The notes under the pieces are model-generated. The model was not told the DNA's origin, ran no database searches, and saw only the letters and a list, made by a program, of their open reading frames with translations. A stretch of DNA of 17,321 bases from Actinomycetota bacterium (GTDB taxonomy: Bacteria > Actinomycetota > Humimicrobiia > Humimicrobiales > Humimicrobiaceae), in assembly GCA_023475715.1 (NCBI GenBank), contig JAMCVO010000282.1, positions 1 to 17,321 on the forward strand. The letters are read 5' to 3'. Position 1 is the first letter of the stretch, and every line of letters begins with the position of its first letter. Position numbers and translations under genes: made by a program. Below are positions 1 through 6,963 of this stretch, in pieces.

Positions 1-12
1 TTCATTAGCCAT
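1..12 (-). CDS. Partial gene, first four codons only (Met-Ala-Asn-Glu)
   Basis: An ATG on the minus strand at 12..10 opens a frame that leaves the window after four codons. It is preceded by a good ribosome site, AGGTGA, at 18-23 with a five-base spacer, and it starts only 37 bases after the iscU stop, so it is probably the next gene of the same operon. In isc operons this slot often holds mnmA or another Fe-S or sulfur-transfer gene, but four residues do not allow identification. Confidence 0.5.
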
Positions 13-49
13 AATTTCACCTGGTAATTATATTATTTATAAAAATTTC

Positions 50-430
50 TTATTTTTGTTTTGGATGTTTCTTCATATAATTTTTTATTGCAGCATGAAG
101 AGCATCTGCACCAAGATTAGAGCAATGCATTTTGTTTTTCGGAAGACCACCAAGTTCTTCGGCAACATCTTTATTTGTGATCTTTAAAGCTTCTTCCAGG
201 GTTTTTCCCTTGGCAATCTGGCTAACCATGCTCGAAACTGCAATTGCTGCACCACAACCAAATGTTTTAAACTTAACATCTTCCAGTATGTTATCTTTTA
301 CTTTTATGTAAAAGGTCATCATATCTCCGCAAACGGGATTTCCGACCTCTCCAATTCCATCAGCATCCTTAATTTCCCCAACATTTTGAGGATTCATGAA
401 ATGCTGCATTACCTTTTCACTATATGCCAT
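50..430 (-). CDS. iscU: Fe-S cluster assembly scaffold protein IscU/NifU-N type
   Basis: This 126-residue cytosolic scaffold is where nascent [2Fe-2S] clusters are built before transfer to apo-proteins. The three ligand cysteines of the family are present: C34 in GNPVCGD (with the labilising D36), C59 in TFGCGAA and C103 in KMHCSNL, along with K100 and H102. Length matches stand-alone IscU / NifU N-domain proteins. The ATG has a ribosome site (GAGGT at 438-442) seven to eight bases upstream. It lies 96 bases downstream of the IscS-like gene on the same strand. Its intact ligand set contrasts with the degenerate PLP site of its presumed partner, so cluster assembly probably continues with sulfur from an unusual source. 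Identification as IscU is secure; the sulfur donor is inference. Confidence 0.95.
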   Translation of the reverse strand: MAYSEKVMQHFMNPQNVGEIKDADGIGEVGNPVCGDMMTFYIKVKDNILEDVKFKTFGCGAAIAVSSMVSQIAKGKTLEEALKITNKDVAEELGGLPKNKMHCSNLGADALHAAIKNYMKKHPKQK

Positions 431-526
431 TTTATATACCTCTTTTATAATTAATTCAGAAATATTTGGAATTTGTACACAGGTTTAAAATATATTATTT
501 TTTAGTCTAAATTTCAAGCAGCAAAA

Positions 527-1696
527 CTATTTACGTAAAGGCGACATCTGCCTGAGCCTTTCAATGATTGGCGGCAAGACCCTTAGGACTTTATCAACCT
601 GTTCCTGATTGTTGTATTTACCCAGTGAGAACAGAACTGAGCCCTGGGCCATTTGGGGGGTAAGATTTATAGCAAGAAGAACATGAGAGCTTTTTAATGC
701 CTGTGAGGCACAGGAAGAACCGCTGGCTGCCTCAATGCCCTGAAGGTTTAACATTAACAGGATTGATTCACCTTCAACAAACTCATAGCTTATATGGACA
801 TTACCCGGTAGCCTCATTACCGGATGCCCGTTTAATTTTATCTTTTCTATTGAATTTTTAATTCCTTTTATAAGATTATCCCGAAGGAGAGTTATGTTTT
901 TAATACGATCTCTTAACTCAGCCTGAGCTATTTCGCAGGCTTTACCGAATCCAACAATTGCCGGGACGTTTTCAGTACCTGCCCGTCTGCCTTTTTCCTG
1001 GGTACCTCCAAGAAGCAAAGGCCTTATTTTAATTCCTTTTTTTATATATAAGGCTGCCATACCTTTGGGGCCGTACATCTGCTGGGCTGAAAAACTGTAT
1101 GCATCTATACCAAGTTCCTTTACATCCACAGGAATTATTCCTGCAGTTGCAACACCATCACTGTGAAATGCAACCCCTGCTTCTTTCGCAACTGCAGCAA
1201 TTTCCTTGATTTTCTGTATCGTACCTATTTCATTGTTCGCATGCATTACAGAAATTAAAACGGTATCTTTAGTTATTGCCTTTTTAATATCATCAGGATT
1301 TACAAATCCGAATTCGTCCACAGAAATAATGGTAACATTCCATCCTTCTTTCTGCATCTCCTTAAGAGGGTTAAGAATCGAATAATGCTCAATAGCTGAA
1401 GTTATTATGTGGCTGCCCTTGTCTTTAAGTGCTCTTGCGATTCCCCAGAGAGCAAAGTTGTTTGATTCAGTACCGCATGAAGTAAAATATATTTCTTCCT
1501 GACCCGCATTTATAAGAACTGCTATTTTTTCCCTTGCTTCTTCAATCTTTGTGCTTGCAAAATCACCTAATGAGTGCAGACTTGATGGGTTGCCATAGTA
1601 TTGTTTAAAATAAGGCTCCATTTCTGCATAGACCCTGTCATCAACTTTTGTGGTAGAAGCATTATCAAAAAAAATATTCTCGTTCTGTTCGCTCAT
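527..1696 (-). CDS. iscS: IscS/NifS-family cysteine desulfurase homologue lacking the PLP lysine
   Basis: This 389-residue fold-type I class V aminotransferase homologue is full length for IscS/NifS. Canonical enzymes take sulfur from L-cysteine with PLP and pass a persulfide to IscU. Retained features are H104 (IEHYS), T76-E77-S78, D180, S203, the RAGTENV segment (238-244) and the loop cysteine C329 in ASGSSCAS. The PLP site is altered. The normal S-x-H-K-x-Y-G-P-K-G motif reads SAQQMYGPKG, so H205 and the Schiff-base lysine 206 are both Gln, and the usual Q183 that contacts the cofactor is Ala. The codons on the minus strand are CAG CAG (1084-1079), so this is not a frame artefact. It probably cannot bind PLP covalently or desulfurate cysteine. 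The Archaeoglobus fulgidus IscS, which also lacks this lysine, is the known parallel. Only a weak ribosome site (GGTG) is visible. The gene starts 27 bases after the DsrE-like gene. Confidence 0.93.
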   Translation of the reverse strand: MSEQNENIFFDNASTTKVDDRVYAEMEPYFKQYYGNPSSLHSLGDFASTKIEEAREKIAVLINAGQEEIYFTSCGTESNNFALWGIARALKDKGSHIITSAIEHYSILNPLKEMQKEGWNVTIISVDEFGFVNPDDIKKAITKDTVLISVMHANNEIGTIQKIKEIAAVAKEAGVAFHSDGVATAGIIPVDVKELGIDAYSFSAQQMYGPKGMAALYIKKGIKIRPLLLGGTQEKGRRAGTENVPAIVGFGKACEIAQAELRDRIKNITLLRDNLIKGIKNSIEKIKLNGHPVMRLPGNVHISYEFVEGESILLMLNLQGIEAASGSSCASQALKSSHVLLAINLTPQMAQGSVLFSLGKYNNQEQVDKVLRVLPPIIERLRQMSPLRK

Positions 1697-1723
1697 ATTT
1701 TACACCGTAAAATATTCTAGCAC

Positions 1724-2095
1724 TTAAAACCACATAGTTCCATCTGATTCAAGTACAAGGCTGTTTAATGTAGCTGCTCCAACAATTTTAGCATATTCTA
1801 CAAAATCTGAAGGTGTCAGGTTCTGGCCAAAGACCTGCATGCTTTGCTGGCATACCTGCATGCTGACGCCCATTTTGGCGGTCTGATCCATAACTTCCTT
1901 AAGGGTTGGGAAAGTACCCATTTTGATTTTTTCGGCTTCCCCTTTTGTTACAACGGTAATACCTTCACCTAAAAAGTAAATGATTGGCTCAATATCCATA
2001 GCCTTTGCAGTTTGTGCAAGAATAAAAGGTGAGTATAATCTTCTTGGAGCATTTACACCGCTAGTCTGAACATAAAGTATTTTCTTTTTTTCCAT
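1724..2095 (-). CDS. DsrE-family sulfur-relay protein
   Basis: This 123-residue protein is of the DsrE/DsrF/TusD/YchN type, small cytosolic carriers that often hold sulfur as a persulfide. It opens with the beta strand KKILYVQTSG, has a middle segment IEPIIYFLGEGITVV, and carries one candidate sulfur-carrying cysteine, C82, in GVSMQVCQQSMQVFGQ, where family members place theirs. The frame extends upstream to an ATG at 2113. I chose ATG 2095 because AGAAAGGA (2101-2108) sits five bases before it, while the upstream ATG has no proper site. It is the first gene of the operon and lies 27 bases before the IscS-like gene. Placement ahead of a PLP-less IscS and an intact IscU suggests it feeds sulfur to cluster assembly, which is inference. 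Confidence 0.85.
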   Translation of the reverse strand: MEKKKILYVQTSGVNAPRRLYSPFILAQTAKAMDIEPIIYFLGEGITVVTKGEAEKIKMGTFPTLKEVMDQTAKMGVSMQVCQQSMQVFGQNLTPSDFVEYAKIVGAATLNSLVLESDGTMWF

Positions 2096-2129
2096 TTTAA
2101 TCCTTTCTGTCATTTTCCATCTAATTTTA

Positions 2130-2158
2130 ATAATTACTACTAATTTGATAGTAATTAT
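2130..2158. promoter_or_regulatory. 29-base inverted repeat (candidate operator) over the isc-type promoter
   Basis: Two perfect 10-base arms (2130-2139, ATAATTACTA, and 2149-2158, TAGTAATTAT) flank a nine-base centre. The right arm covers the -10 TATAAT of the minus-strand promoter, and the rest covers the expected transcription start. A dimeric repressor bound here would block initiation. An Rrf2/IscR-type regulator is an obvious candidate for this kind of operon, but the bases do not clearly match a published IscR consensus. Confidence 0.6.
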
Positions 2159-2181
2159 ATCGCATTATCGAATAAAATCAA
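2154..2181 (-). promoter_or_regulatory. sigma70-type promoter of the DsrE-IscS-IscU operon
   Basis: On the minus strand a -35 box TTGATT (2181-2176) is separated by 16 bases from a perfect -10 box TATAAT (2159-2154). It lies about 60 bases upstream of the ribosome site of the DsrE-like gene. No other promoter of comparable quality is visible before the later genes of this operon. Confidence 0.7.
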
Positions 2182-2268
2182 GTTATTTCCAAATATTTTT
2201 AAAATTATTATAATGAGTTTACTTTTATTAAAGTGAATTTGAAAATAAATTTTATTGAAAGGCTGGTC

Positions 2269-3510
2269 ATGATAATTGGAATTGGAAATGTTGGCAGTAC
2301 TTCTTTCAAGAGTAAAATCATAGATATAAATGAAAACAATGAAATAAAGTTTCTGGGGCAGGCAAATTTGGATAAAGTTAAATCCGAAGGTGAATCAAAT
2401 TTTACTCATAATATCGGTAATAATCCCGTTGAAAAAGAGATTGTTAATGTTTTTGGTTTTGAAGCTGCTATAAAAACTGTCCTTGACTGGTATATAAAAA
2501 ATGGTGTTATAAAAAAGCCTCAGGATATAGAGGCAATGGGATTTAAATGTGTACTTGGCGAGACAAATGGTGCCAACAAACTGACCCCCGGGATACTGGC
2601 AGAGATGCAGAGGTATGCTTTTGTGGCTCCTTCTCATAATATTCCTTATATAGAATCCATAGGAATCTTCAGCAATATTTTAAATGTGCCTATGGTTGGG
2701 GTTTTTGAGCCTTCCTTTCATTATTCAATTCCGGAATTCAGGCGGAACATTGGTTTTCCATGGGACTGGTATGAAAATCTTGGGATAAAAAAATTCGGAT
2801 TCCATGGTTCTTCGCACAGGTACTTATCGGCGATGGCTTTTAAACTGATGGGAACCGAAAACATTAAGTTGCTGACGGTTCATCTTGGCGGCAGCAGTTC
2901 AATATGTGCTGTGAAGAATGGAAAATCAATAGATATAAGCATGAGTTTTTCTCCAAATTCAGGGCTTTTGCAGGGCACAAGAGTTGGGGATATTGATGGT
3001 TATGGATTGCTTTTTGCCATGAAAGAGTTAGGGCTGTCCATAGATCAGGCCCAGGACGAGCTGACTAAAAATTCAGGCCTTAAAGGAACTGCAGGAATTG
3101 GAACAGAAGATTTCAGGGATATACTCACTGCTGTTGAGGGTGGAAACAGGAGAGCCAGGATTGCTGTGGAATTGTATATAGACGGAATAAGGAAATATAT
3201 TGGGGCTTTCGGCACAGTAATGGGCGGTATTGACTGTATAGTATTTGGCGGGGGTATTGGTGAAAAAAGCGATTACGCAAGGCAGAGAATCCTTGAAAAT
3301 ATGGAATATATGGGCATCAGAATAGATCCGCTGAAAAACAGAGAAATTGGCGGTAATGAGGGACTCATATCCTCTGATTATTCAATTGAATCCAGGGTAA
3401 AAGTATTCGTTGTCCCTACAAATGAAGAAATTGTTGTAGCATATTTTACAAGGAAAGTTGTTGAAGAGGGAAGAGACTTAAAACCGGAAGAGATGCTATT
3501 CAGGTTATAG
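2269..3510 (+). CDS. Divergent acetate/butyrate-kinase-family protein
   Basis: This 413-residue protein of the acetokinase (ASKHA) superfamily is close to the ~400 residues usual for acetate kinase, which interconverts acyl phosphate and ATP. Visible family marks are N7 in GNVGSTSFK, FGFHGSSH (176-183), LLQGTRVGDID (R238) and PTNEE (383-387). Several catalytic positions differ. The phosphate-binding arginine of the GHRVVHGG motif is Lys (GFKCVLGE, K93), the FDTAFH aspartate is Glu (VFEPSFH, E147), and HLGNG reads HLGGS. The frame opens at a GTG at 2233, but ATG 2269 has GAAAGG six bases upstream and gives the expected N-terminus. It converges on gltX with a 17-base gap and is divergent from the isc-type operon. 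It may act on another carboxylate or be a poor kinase. The family is secure, the substrate unknown. Confidence 0.85.
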   Translation: MIIGIGNVGSTSFKSKIIDINENNEIKFLGQANLDKVKSEGESNFTHNIGNNPVEKEIVNVFGFEAAIKTVLDWYIKNGVIKKPQDIEAMGFKCVLGETNGANKLTPGILAEMQRYAFVAPSHNIPYIESIGIFSNILNVPMVGVFEPSFHYSIPEFRRNIGFPWDWYENLGIKKFGFHGSSHRYLSAMAFKLMGTENIKLLTVHLGGSSSICAVKNGKSIDISMSFSPNSGLLQGTRVGDIDGYGLLFAMKELGLSIDQAQDELTKNSGLKGTAGIGTEDFRDILTAVEGGNRRARIAVELYIDGIRKYIGAFGTVMGGIDCIVFGGGIGEKSDYARQRILENMEYMGIRIDPLKNREIGGNEGLISSDYSIESRVKVFVVPTNEEIVVAYFTRKVVEEGRDLKPEEMLFRL

Positions 3511-3527
3511 AACCGCAGAAGCTGATT

Positions 3528-5024
3528 TTAAAAATTTTTACTATAGGCTTTTAATCTTTTTAGTGTTTCTGTTCTACCCAGGATTTCCATTGTTCCAAAA
3601 AGTGGTGGGCTTATTTTTGCTCCCCAGAGTGCAATTCTTATCACTTCAGCGACTTTTCTGAAATTAATTCCCAGCTTAACGGCAATTTTTTTGAGCTCTG
3701 ATTCTATCAGTGATGATTCAAAAGTTAACTTTGTTGTCTGGTTATCACTAAAAGCCTCTAATACGGTAATTGCATTATTTAGAATATTTGCAGCTTCGGA
3801 TTTTTCATTTTCGAAAAAGTTTTTAATTTCCCCGGTATACCGTACTTTATAGAAGAAAGGTGATATGAGTTCGCAGGCTTCCTTTACGGTTTTCATTCTC
3901 TCCTTTATCAGTGGGATGATTTTCTCAATTTTCATAATATTAATTTCAGAAACAATATCAGTCTTTTTTTGAGGGGCCGACTTTAGAAATCTTTCATAAA
4001 TCAGCTTGCTTAAAATTTTATTATCGGTATTTCTAATATAGCTGCTGTTAAGCCATAGAAGTTTTTCATAATCGAATTTTGCAGGCTTTTTATTTATATC
4101 TTCCAGATTGAATCTGGCAATCAGCTCTTCCAGTGAAAAAATTGTTGTTTTTTCATCATATGCCCAGCCCAGCAGGGCAAGATAGTTTTGTATTGCTTCC
4201 GGCAGGAAGCCTTCATCCCTGTATGCTTCAATAGAGATGGAACCATGCCGTTTGCTTAATTTTTGGCCATCACTTCCCAGGATCATTGGCAGATGTGCAA
4301 AGCTTGGAAGTCTGGAATTTAAAGCATTATAAATTAAAACTTGCTTTGGAGTGTTTGAAAGATGATCTTCACCCCTGATGACATGTGTTATTTTCATCTG
4401 TATATCATCTATAGCAACGGAGAAATTGTAAGTAGGCAAACCGTTTGATCTTATTATTATGAAGTCTTCAACAATTTTACTGTTAACGCTTATTTTGCCA
4501 TATACAATATCCTTAAAATTAATTTCCTTATTATCGGGAACCAGTAGTCTTATTGTATAATTTATGCCTTTAGCCAGATTATTTGCGATATCTTTATCAG
4601 TAAGTTTTAAACATTCCCTGTCATATTTTAAAAAGTTGCTGTCTTTGCTTTTTATAGAAGCTTTTCTTTTATCCTCAAGCTTATCAGGACTGCAGAAACA
4701 TCTGTAGGCTCTTTTTTCTGCAATCAGTTTTTGGGCATACTGGCTATATATTTCTTTTCTCAAGGATTGTCTGTAGGGAGCAAAGCTGCCGCCGACATCG
4801 GGACCTTCATCCCAGGTTATTCCCAGCCATTTCAAAGAATCCATGATCAGTTCTATCGTATCTTCTCTGTGGCGTTCTATATCCGTGTCTTCGATTCGCA
4901 AAACAAAAACACCACTCATTTTTTTTGCAAAAAGCCAGTTAAAAAATGCAGTCCTTGCGCTTCCTATATGCAAAAAACCTGTGGGACTTGGTGCAAATCT
5001 TACCCTGATACTTTCATTCTTCAT
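3528..5024 (-). CDS. gltX: Glutamyl-tRNA synthetase
   Basis: This 498-residue class Ib aminoacyl-tRNA synthetase charges tRNA with glutamate in the cytosol. The N-terminus RVRFAPSPTGFLHIGSARTA carries the HIGH-type motif (19-22), and the KMSK loop is KLSKRH at 255-260 within SDGQKLSKRHG. Between them, C109-x-C111 and C138 could form part of the zinc site seen in some bacterial enzymes. Length is normal for bacterial GluRS. The start ATG has no close strong site; GAAAGGA lies 16 bases upstream, which is long. It faces the acetokinase-family gene and is divergent from dhaL. Whether it is discriminating, or also charges tRNA-Gln, cannot be judged by eye. Confidence 0.97.
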   Translation of the reverse strand: MKNESIRVRFAPSPTGFLHIGSARTAFFNWLFAKKMSGVFVLRIEDTDIERHREDTIELIMDSLKWLGITWDEGPDVGGSFAPYRQSLRKEIYSQYAQKLIAEKRAYRCFCSPDKLEDKRKASIKSKDSNFLKYDRECLKLTDKDIANNLAKGINYTIRLLVPDNKEINFKDIVYGKISVNSKIVEDFIIIRSNGLPTYNFSVAIDDIQMKITHVIRGEDHLSNTPKQVLIYNALNSRLPSFAHLPMILGSDGQKLSKRHGSISIEAYRDEGFLPEAIQNYLALLGWAYDEKTTIFSLEELIARFNLEDINKKPAKFDYEKLLWLNSSYIRNTDNKILSKLIYERFLKSAPQKKTDIVSEINIMKIEKIIPLIKERMKTVKEACELISPFFYKVRYTGEIKNFFENEKSEAANILNNAITVLEAFSDNQTTKLTFESSLIESELKKIAVKLGINFRKVAEVIRIALWGAKISPPLFGTMEILGRTETLKRLKAYSKNF

Positions 5025-5109
5025 ATTGTTAAATCTTTAATCCTTTCATATGTAATTGATTAGTATATTTTACGCTAAATGTTATAAAATTATAAATGAA
5101 AATTATAAA

Positions 5110-5138
5110 TTGATTTTAGTTATAAATACATTTAAAAT
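5110..5138 (+). promoter_or_regulatory. Candidate promoter for dhaL-dhaK
   Basis: TTGATT (5110-5115) and TAAAAT (5133-5138) are 17 bases apart in the gap between gltX and dhaL, about 36 bases before the dhaL ribosome site. The region is very AT-rich, so chance matches are likely. No copy of the block found upstream of the TIM-like and E1 alpha genes is seen here. Confidence 0.4.
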
Positions 5139-5186
5139 TTAGACATTAAATTTTTATTGAATCATTTAGTCTGTAAGGACCTGAAT

Positions 5187-5870
5187 TTGGCTAATCAAAA
5201 AGACACACTTATGGGAATTATAGAAACCATCAGCAAAAAGTTGATAGAAGCCGAAAAGACATTGACTGATCTTGATTCGCCTGCAGGAGACGCAGACTGC
5301 GGATCGGGAGTCAGGAGAGGATTTGAGGCAGTGACAAAAATAATCCCCGATCTTGGCCAGATGGAGCTTGGAGATATTTTAAAAAAGGTTGGTTTTACGC
5401 TGGCATATACGATTGGCGGAACTTCAGGTGCAATGCTTGGTACAGGATTTATTGAGACCGGCAAATCAATTGGAGATAAAAAAGAGCCGGATGCTAAAGA
5501 TTGGATTACAGCCCTGGAGAATGCTCTTTCTGTCATCAAGAGACGGGGTGGGAACACTCAAATTGGCGATAAGACTCTGGTTGATTCTCTGGAACCTGCA
5601 ATAAGAGCAATGGAGAGTTTAGTTGATACGGGCCAGGCACCAGGTTCTTTTCAATCCGGCATACAATCCGGCAGCAGCCAGATGAGTATGTCTTCAATAA
5701 TTGAAGCTGCTGTTGCTGCAGCAAAAGCTGGCTCTGATCAAACAATTGAAATGGTTGCAAGAAAGGGCAGAGCATCTTATCTGGGTGAAAGAAGCAAAGG
5801 TCACAGGGATCCTGGATCACTTATCATTGTAATCATGTTTGAAGCTGCGCTGGAGAGTATGAGAAGATAA
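5187..5870 (+). CDS. dhaL: Dihydroxyacetone-kinase-type nucleotide-binding subunit DhaL
   Basis: This 227-residue DhaL (DAK2/YcgS-type) subunit provides the nucleotide and metal site that phosphorylates the ketose held on DhaK. Metal-binding aspartates lie in LDSPAGDADCG (D30, D35, D37). GGTSGAMLGTGF and GDKTLVDSLEPA follow, and the signature GRASYLGERSKGHRDPG ends the domain. The GD-x-DCG form, with Cys instead of His, resembles ATP-dependent dihydroxyacetone kinases more than PTS-dependent DhaL (GDGDHG), and no dhaM-like gene is present. I chose the TTG at 5187 because AAGGA (5175-5179) sits seven bases before it; the frame also reaches a TTG at 5157, and ATG 5211 is an alternative. dhaK follows after 54 bases, the reverse of the common dhaK-dhaL order. 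Confidence 0.92.
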   Translation: MANQKDTLMGIIETISKKLIEAEKTLTDLDSPAGDADCGSGVRRGFEAVTKIIPDLGQMELGDILKKVGFTLAYTIGGTSGAMLGTGFIETGKSIGDKKEPDAKDWITALENALSVIKRRGGNTQIGDKTLVDSLEPAIRAMESLVDTGQAPGSFQSGIQSGSSQMSMSSIIEAAVAAAKAGSDQTIEMVARKGRASYLGERSKGHRDPGSLIIVIMFEAALESMRR

Positions 5871-5924
5871 AAAGTGAATTGTTATGAGTTTTGATTAATA
5901 TAACTAAATTAAAAAAAGCGCTCA

Positions 5925-6923
5925 ATGAAAAAAATTATCAATAAACCGGATAATGCAGTTGTTGAAATGCTCAAAGGTCTTGCATTATCAAAGCCTGATT
6001 CAATAGGGCTTATTTCTGAAAAAAGAGTTGTGTACAGGAAAGATCCTTATTTGAATAAAGTTGCAATCATTTCCGGTTCAGGAAGCGGCCATGAACCTGA
6101 TCAGGCTTTTTATGTCGGTAAAGGCATGCTTGATGCAGCATGTGCGGGCCCTGTTTTTGCAGCTCCAACCCTGGATGCAATAGTAGATGCTGCAAAACTG
6201 GTTGACAGAGGAAGGGGAGTTTTGTTTCTTGCCAAGAACTATACTGGTGACAGAGCTAATTTTGAAATGGCAAGCGAGATGCTTGAATTTGAAGGCGGAC
6301 CCGCAGTTGATACTGCAATTATTAATGATGATGTTGCCGTAAAAGACAGCACATTTACGGCTGGCAGGCGCGGCGTTGCCGGTGCAATATTTGTTTATAA
6401 AATAATCGGTGCAAAATCTGAAGAAGAGGGCGTAAACCTTCAACAGCTGAAAAAACTTGCAATGGAAGTCAATGACAATATCAGGACTATGGGTTTTGCC
6501 CTAAAGTCATGCACAACTCCGGCTAAGGGGTCCCCAACTTTTGATTTAGGCGATGATGAAATTGAACTTGGTGTAGGACTGCATGGAGAGCCAGGCAGAG
6601 AGCGTATAAAATATAAACCGGCAGATGAAGTTATTAAAATTATAGCTGATTCTGTAATTGAAGATCTCCCATTTATTTGTGGTGATGAAGTTGCGCTGAT
6701 GATAAATGGATTGGGCGGAACACCTGTCGGGGAACTATATATTGCAGCAGGTATCGTTCATGAAATACTGAAGAACAGAAAATTGAAAGTTTTTAGAACT
6801 TATGTAAATAATTTCTGTACATCGCTTGATATGGAAGGCTGCTCGGTTAGCTTATTGCGCCTTAATGAAGAATTTAAAAGGTTATTGCTTGCCCCGGCAG
6901 ATATACCTATAAGATATTTTTAA
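5925..6923 (+). CDS. dhaK: Dihydroxyacetone-kinase-type substrate subunit DhaK
   Basis: This 332-residue DhaK (DAK1) subunit binds short ketoses covalently as a hemiaminal and presents them to DhaL. The substrate-site residues are in place: G53/H56 in SGSGSGHEP, D109 in NYTGDRANFEM, and the hemiaminal histidine H220 in GVGLHGEPGRER. The stretch after H56 reads PDQAFYVGKGML, where typical DhaK has PAHAGYVGKGML, so the pocket edge is altered and the substrate may not be dihydroxyacetone. No ribosome site beyond an A-rich run precedes the ATG. The gene is 54 bases downstream of dhaL and presumably cotranscribed. Together they form one kinase. Ketotetroses such as erythrulose are known substrates of related DAK-family kinases, so the assignment to dihydroxyacetone is not certain. 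Confidence 0.93.
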   Translation: MKKIINKPDNAVVEMLKGLALSKPDSIGLISEKRVVYRKDPYLNKVAIISGSGSGHEPDQAFYVGKGMLDAACAGPVFAAPTLDAIVDAAKLVDRGRGVLFLAKNYTGDRANFEMASEMLEFEGGPAVDTAIINDDVAVKDSTFTAGRRGVAGAIFVYKIIGAKSEEEGVNLQQLKKLAMEVNDNIRTMGFALKSCTTPAKGSPTFDLGDDEIELGVGLHGEPGRERIKYKPADEVIKIIADSVIEDLPFICGDEVALMINGLGGTPVGELYIAAGIVHEILKNRKLKVFRTYVNNFCTSLDMEGCSVSLLRLNEEFKRLLLAPADIPIRYF

Positions 6924-6963
6924 GTAAAAAAATAATATTTTATCAATAATTTTATGTTAAATT

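Noticed and set aside
2096..2113. Upstream ATG (2113) for the DsrE-like gene
   Set aside because: The ribosome site AGAAAGGA lies between this ATG and the one at 2095, so it serves the latter.
2233..2268. GTG start at 2233 giving a 12-residue N-terminal extension of the acetokinase-family protein
   Set aside because: The extension has no family similarity and no ribosome site; ATG 2269 has GAAAGG at proper distance and begins the usual first strand.
5029..5049. Six-residue minus-strand reading frame (MKGLKI) just before gltX, a possible leader peptide
   Set aside because: No ribosome site, no glutamate codons and no attenuator hairpin were seen; such a short frame is expected by chance in AT-rich DNA.
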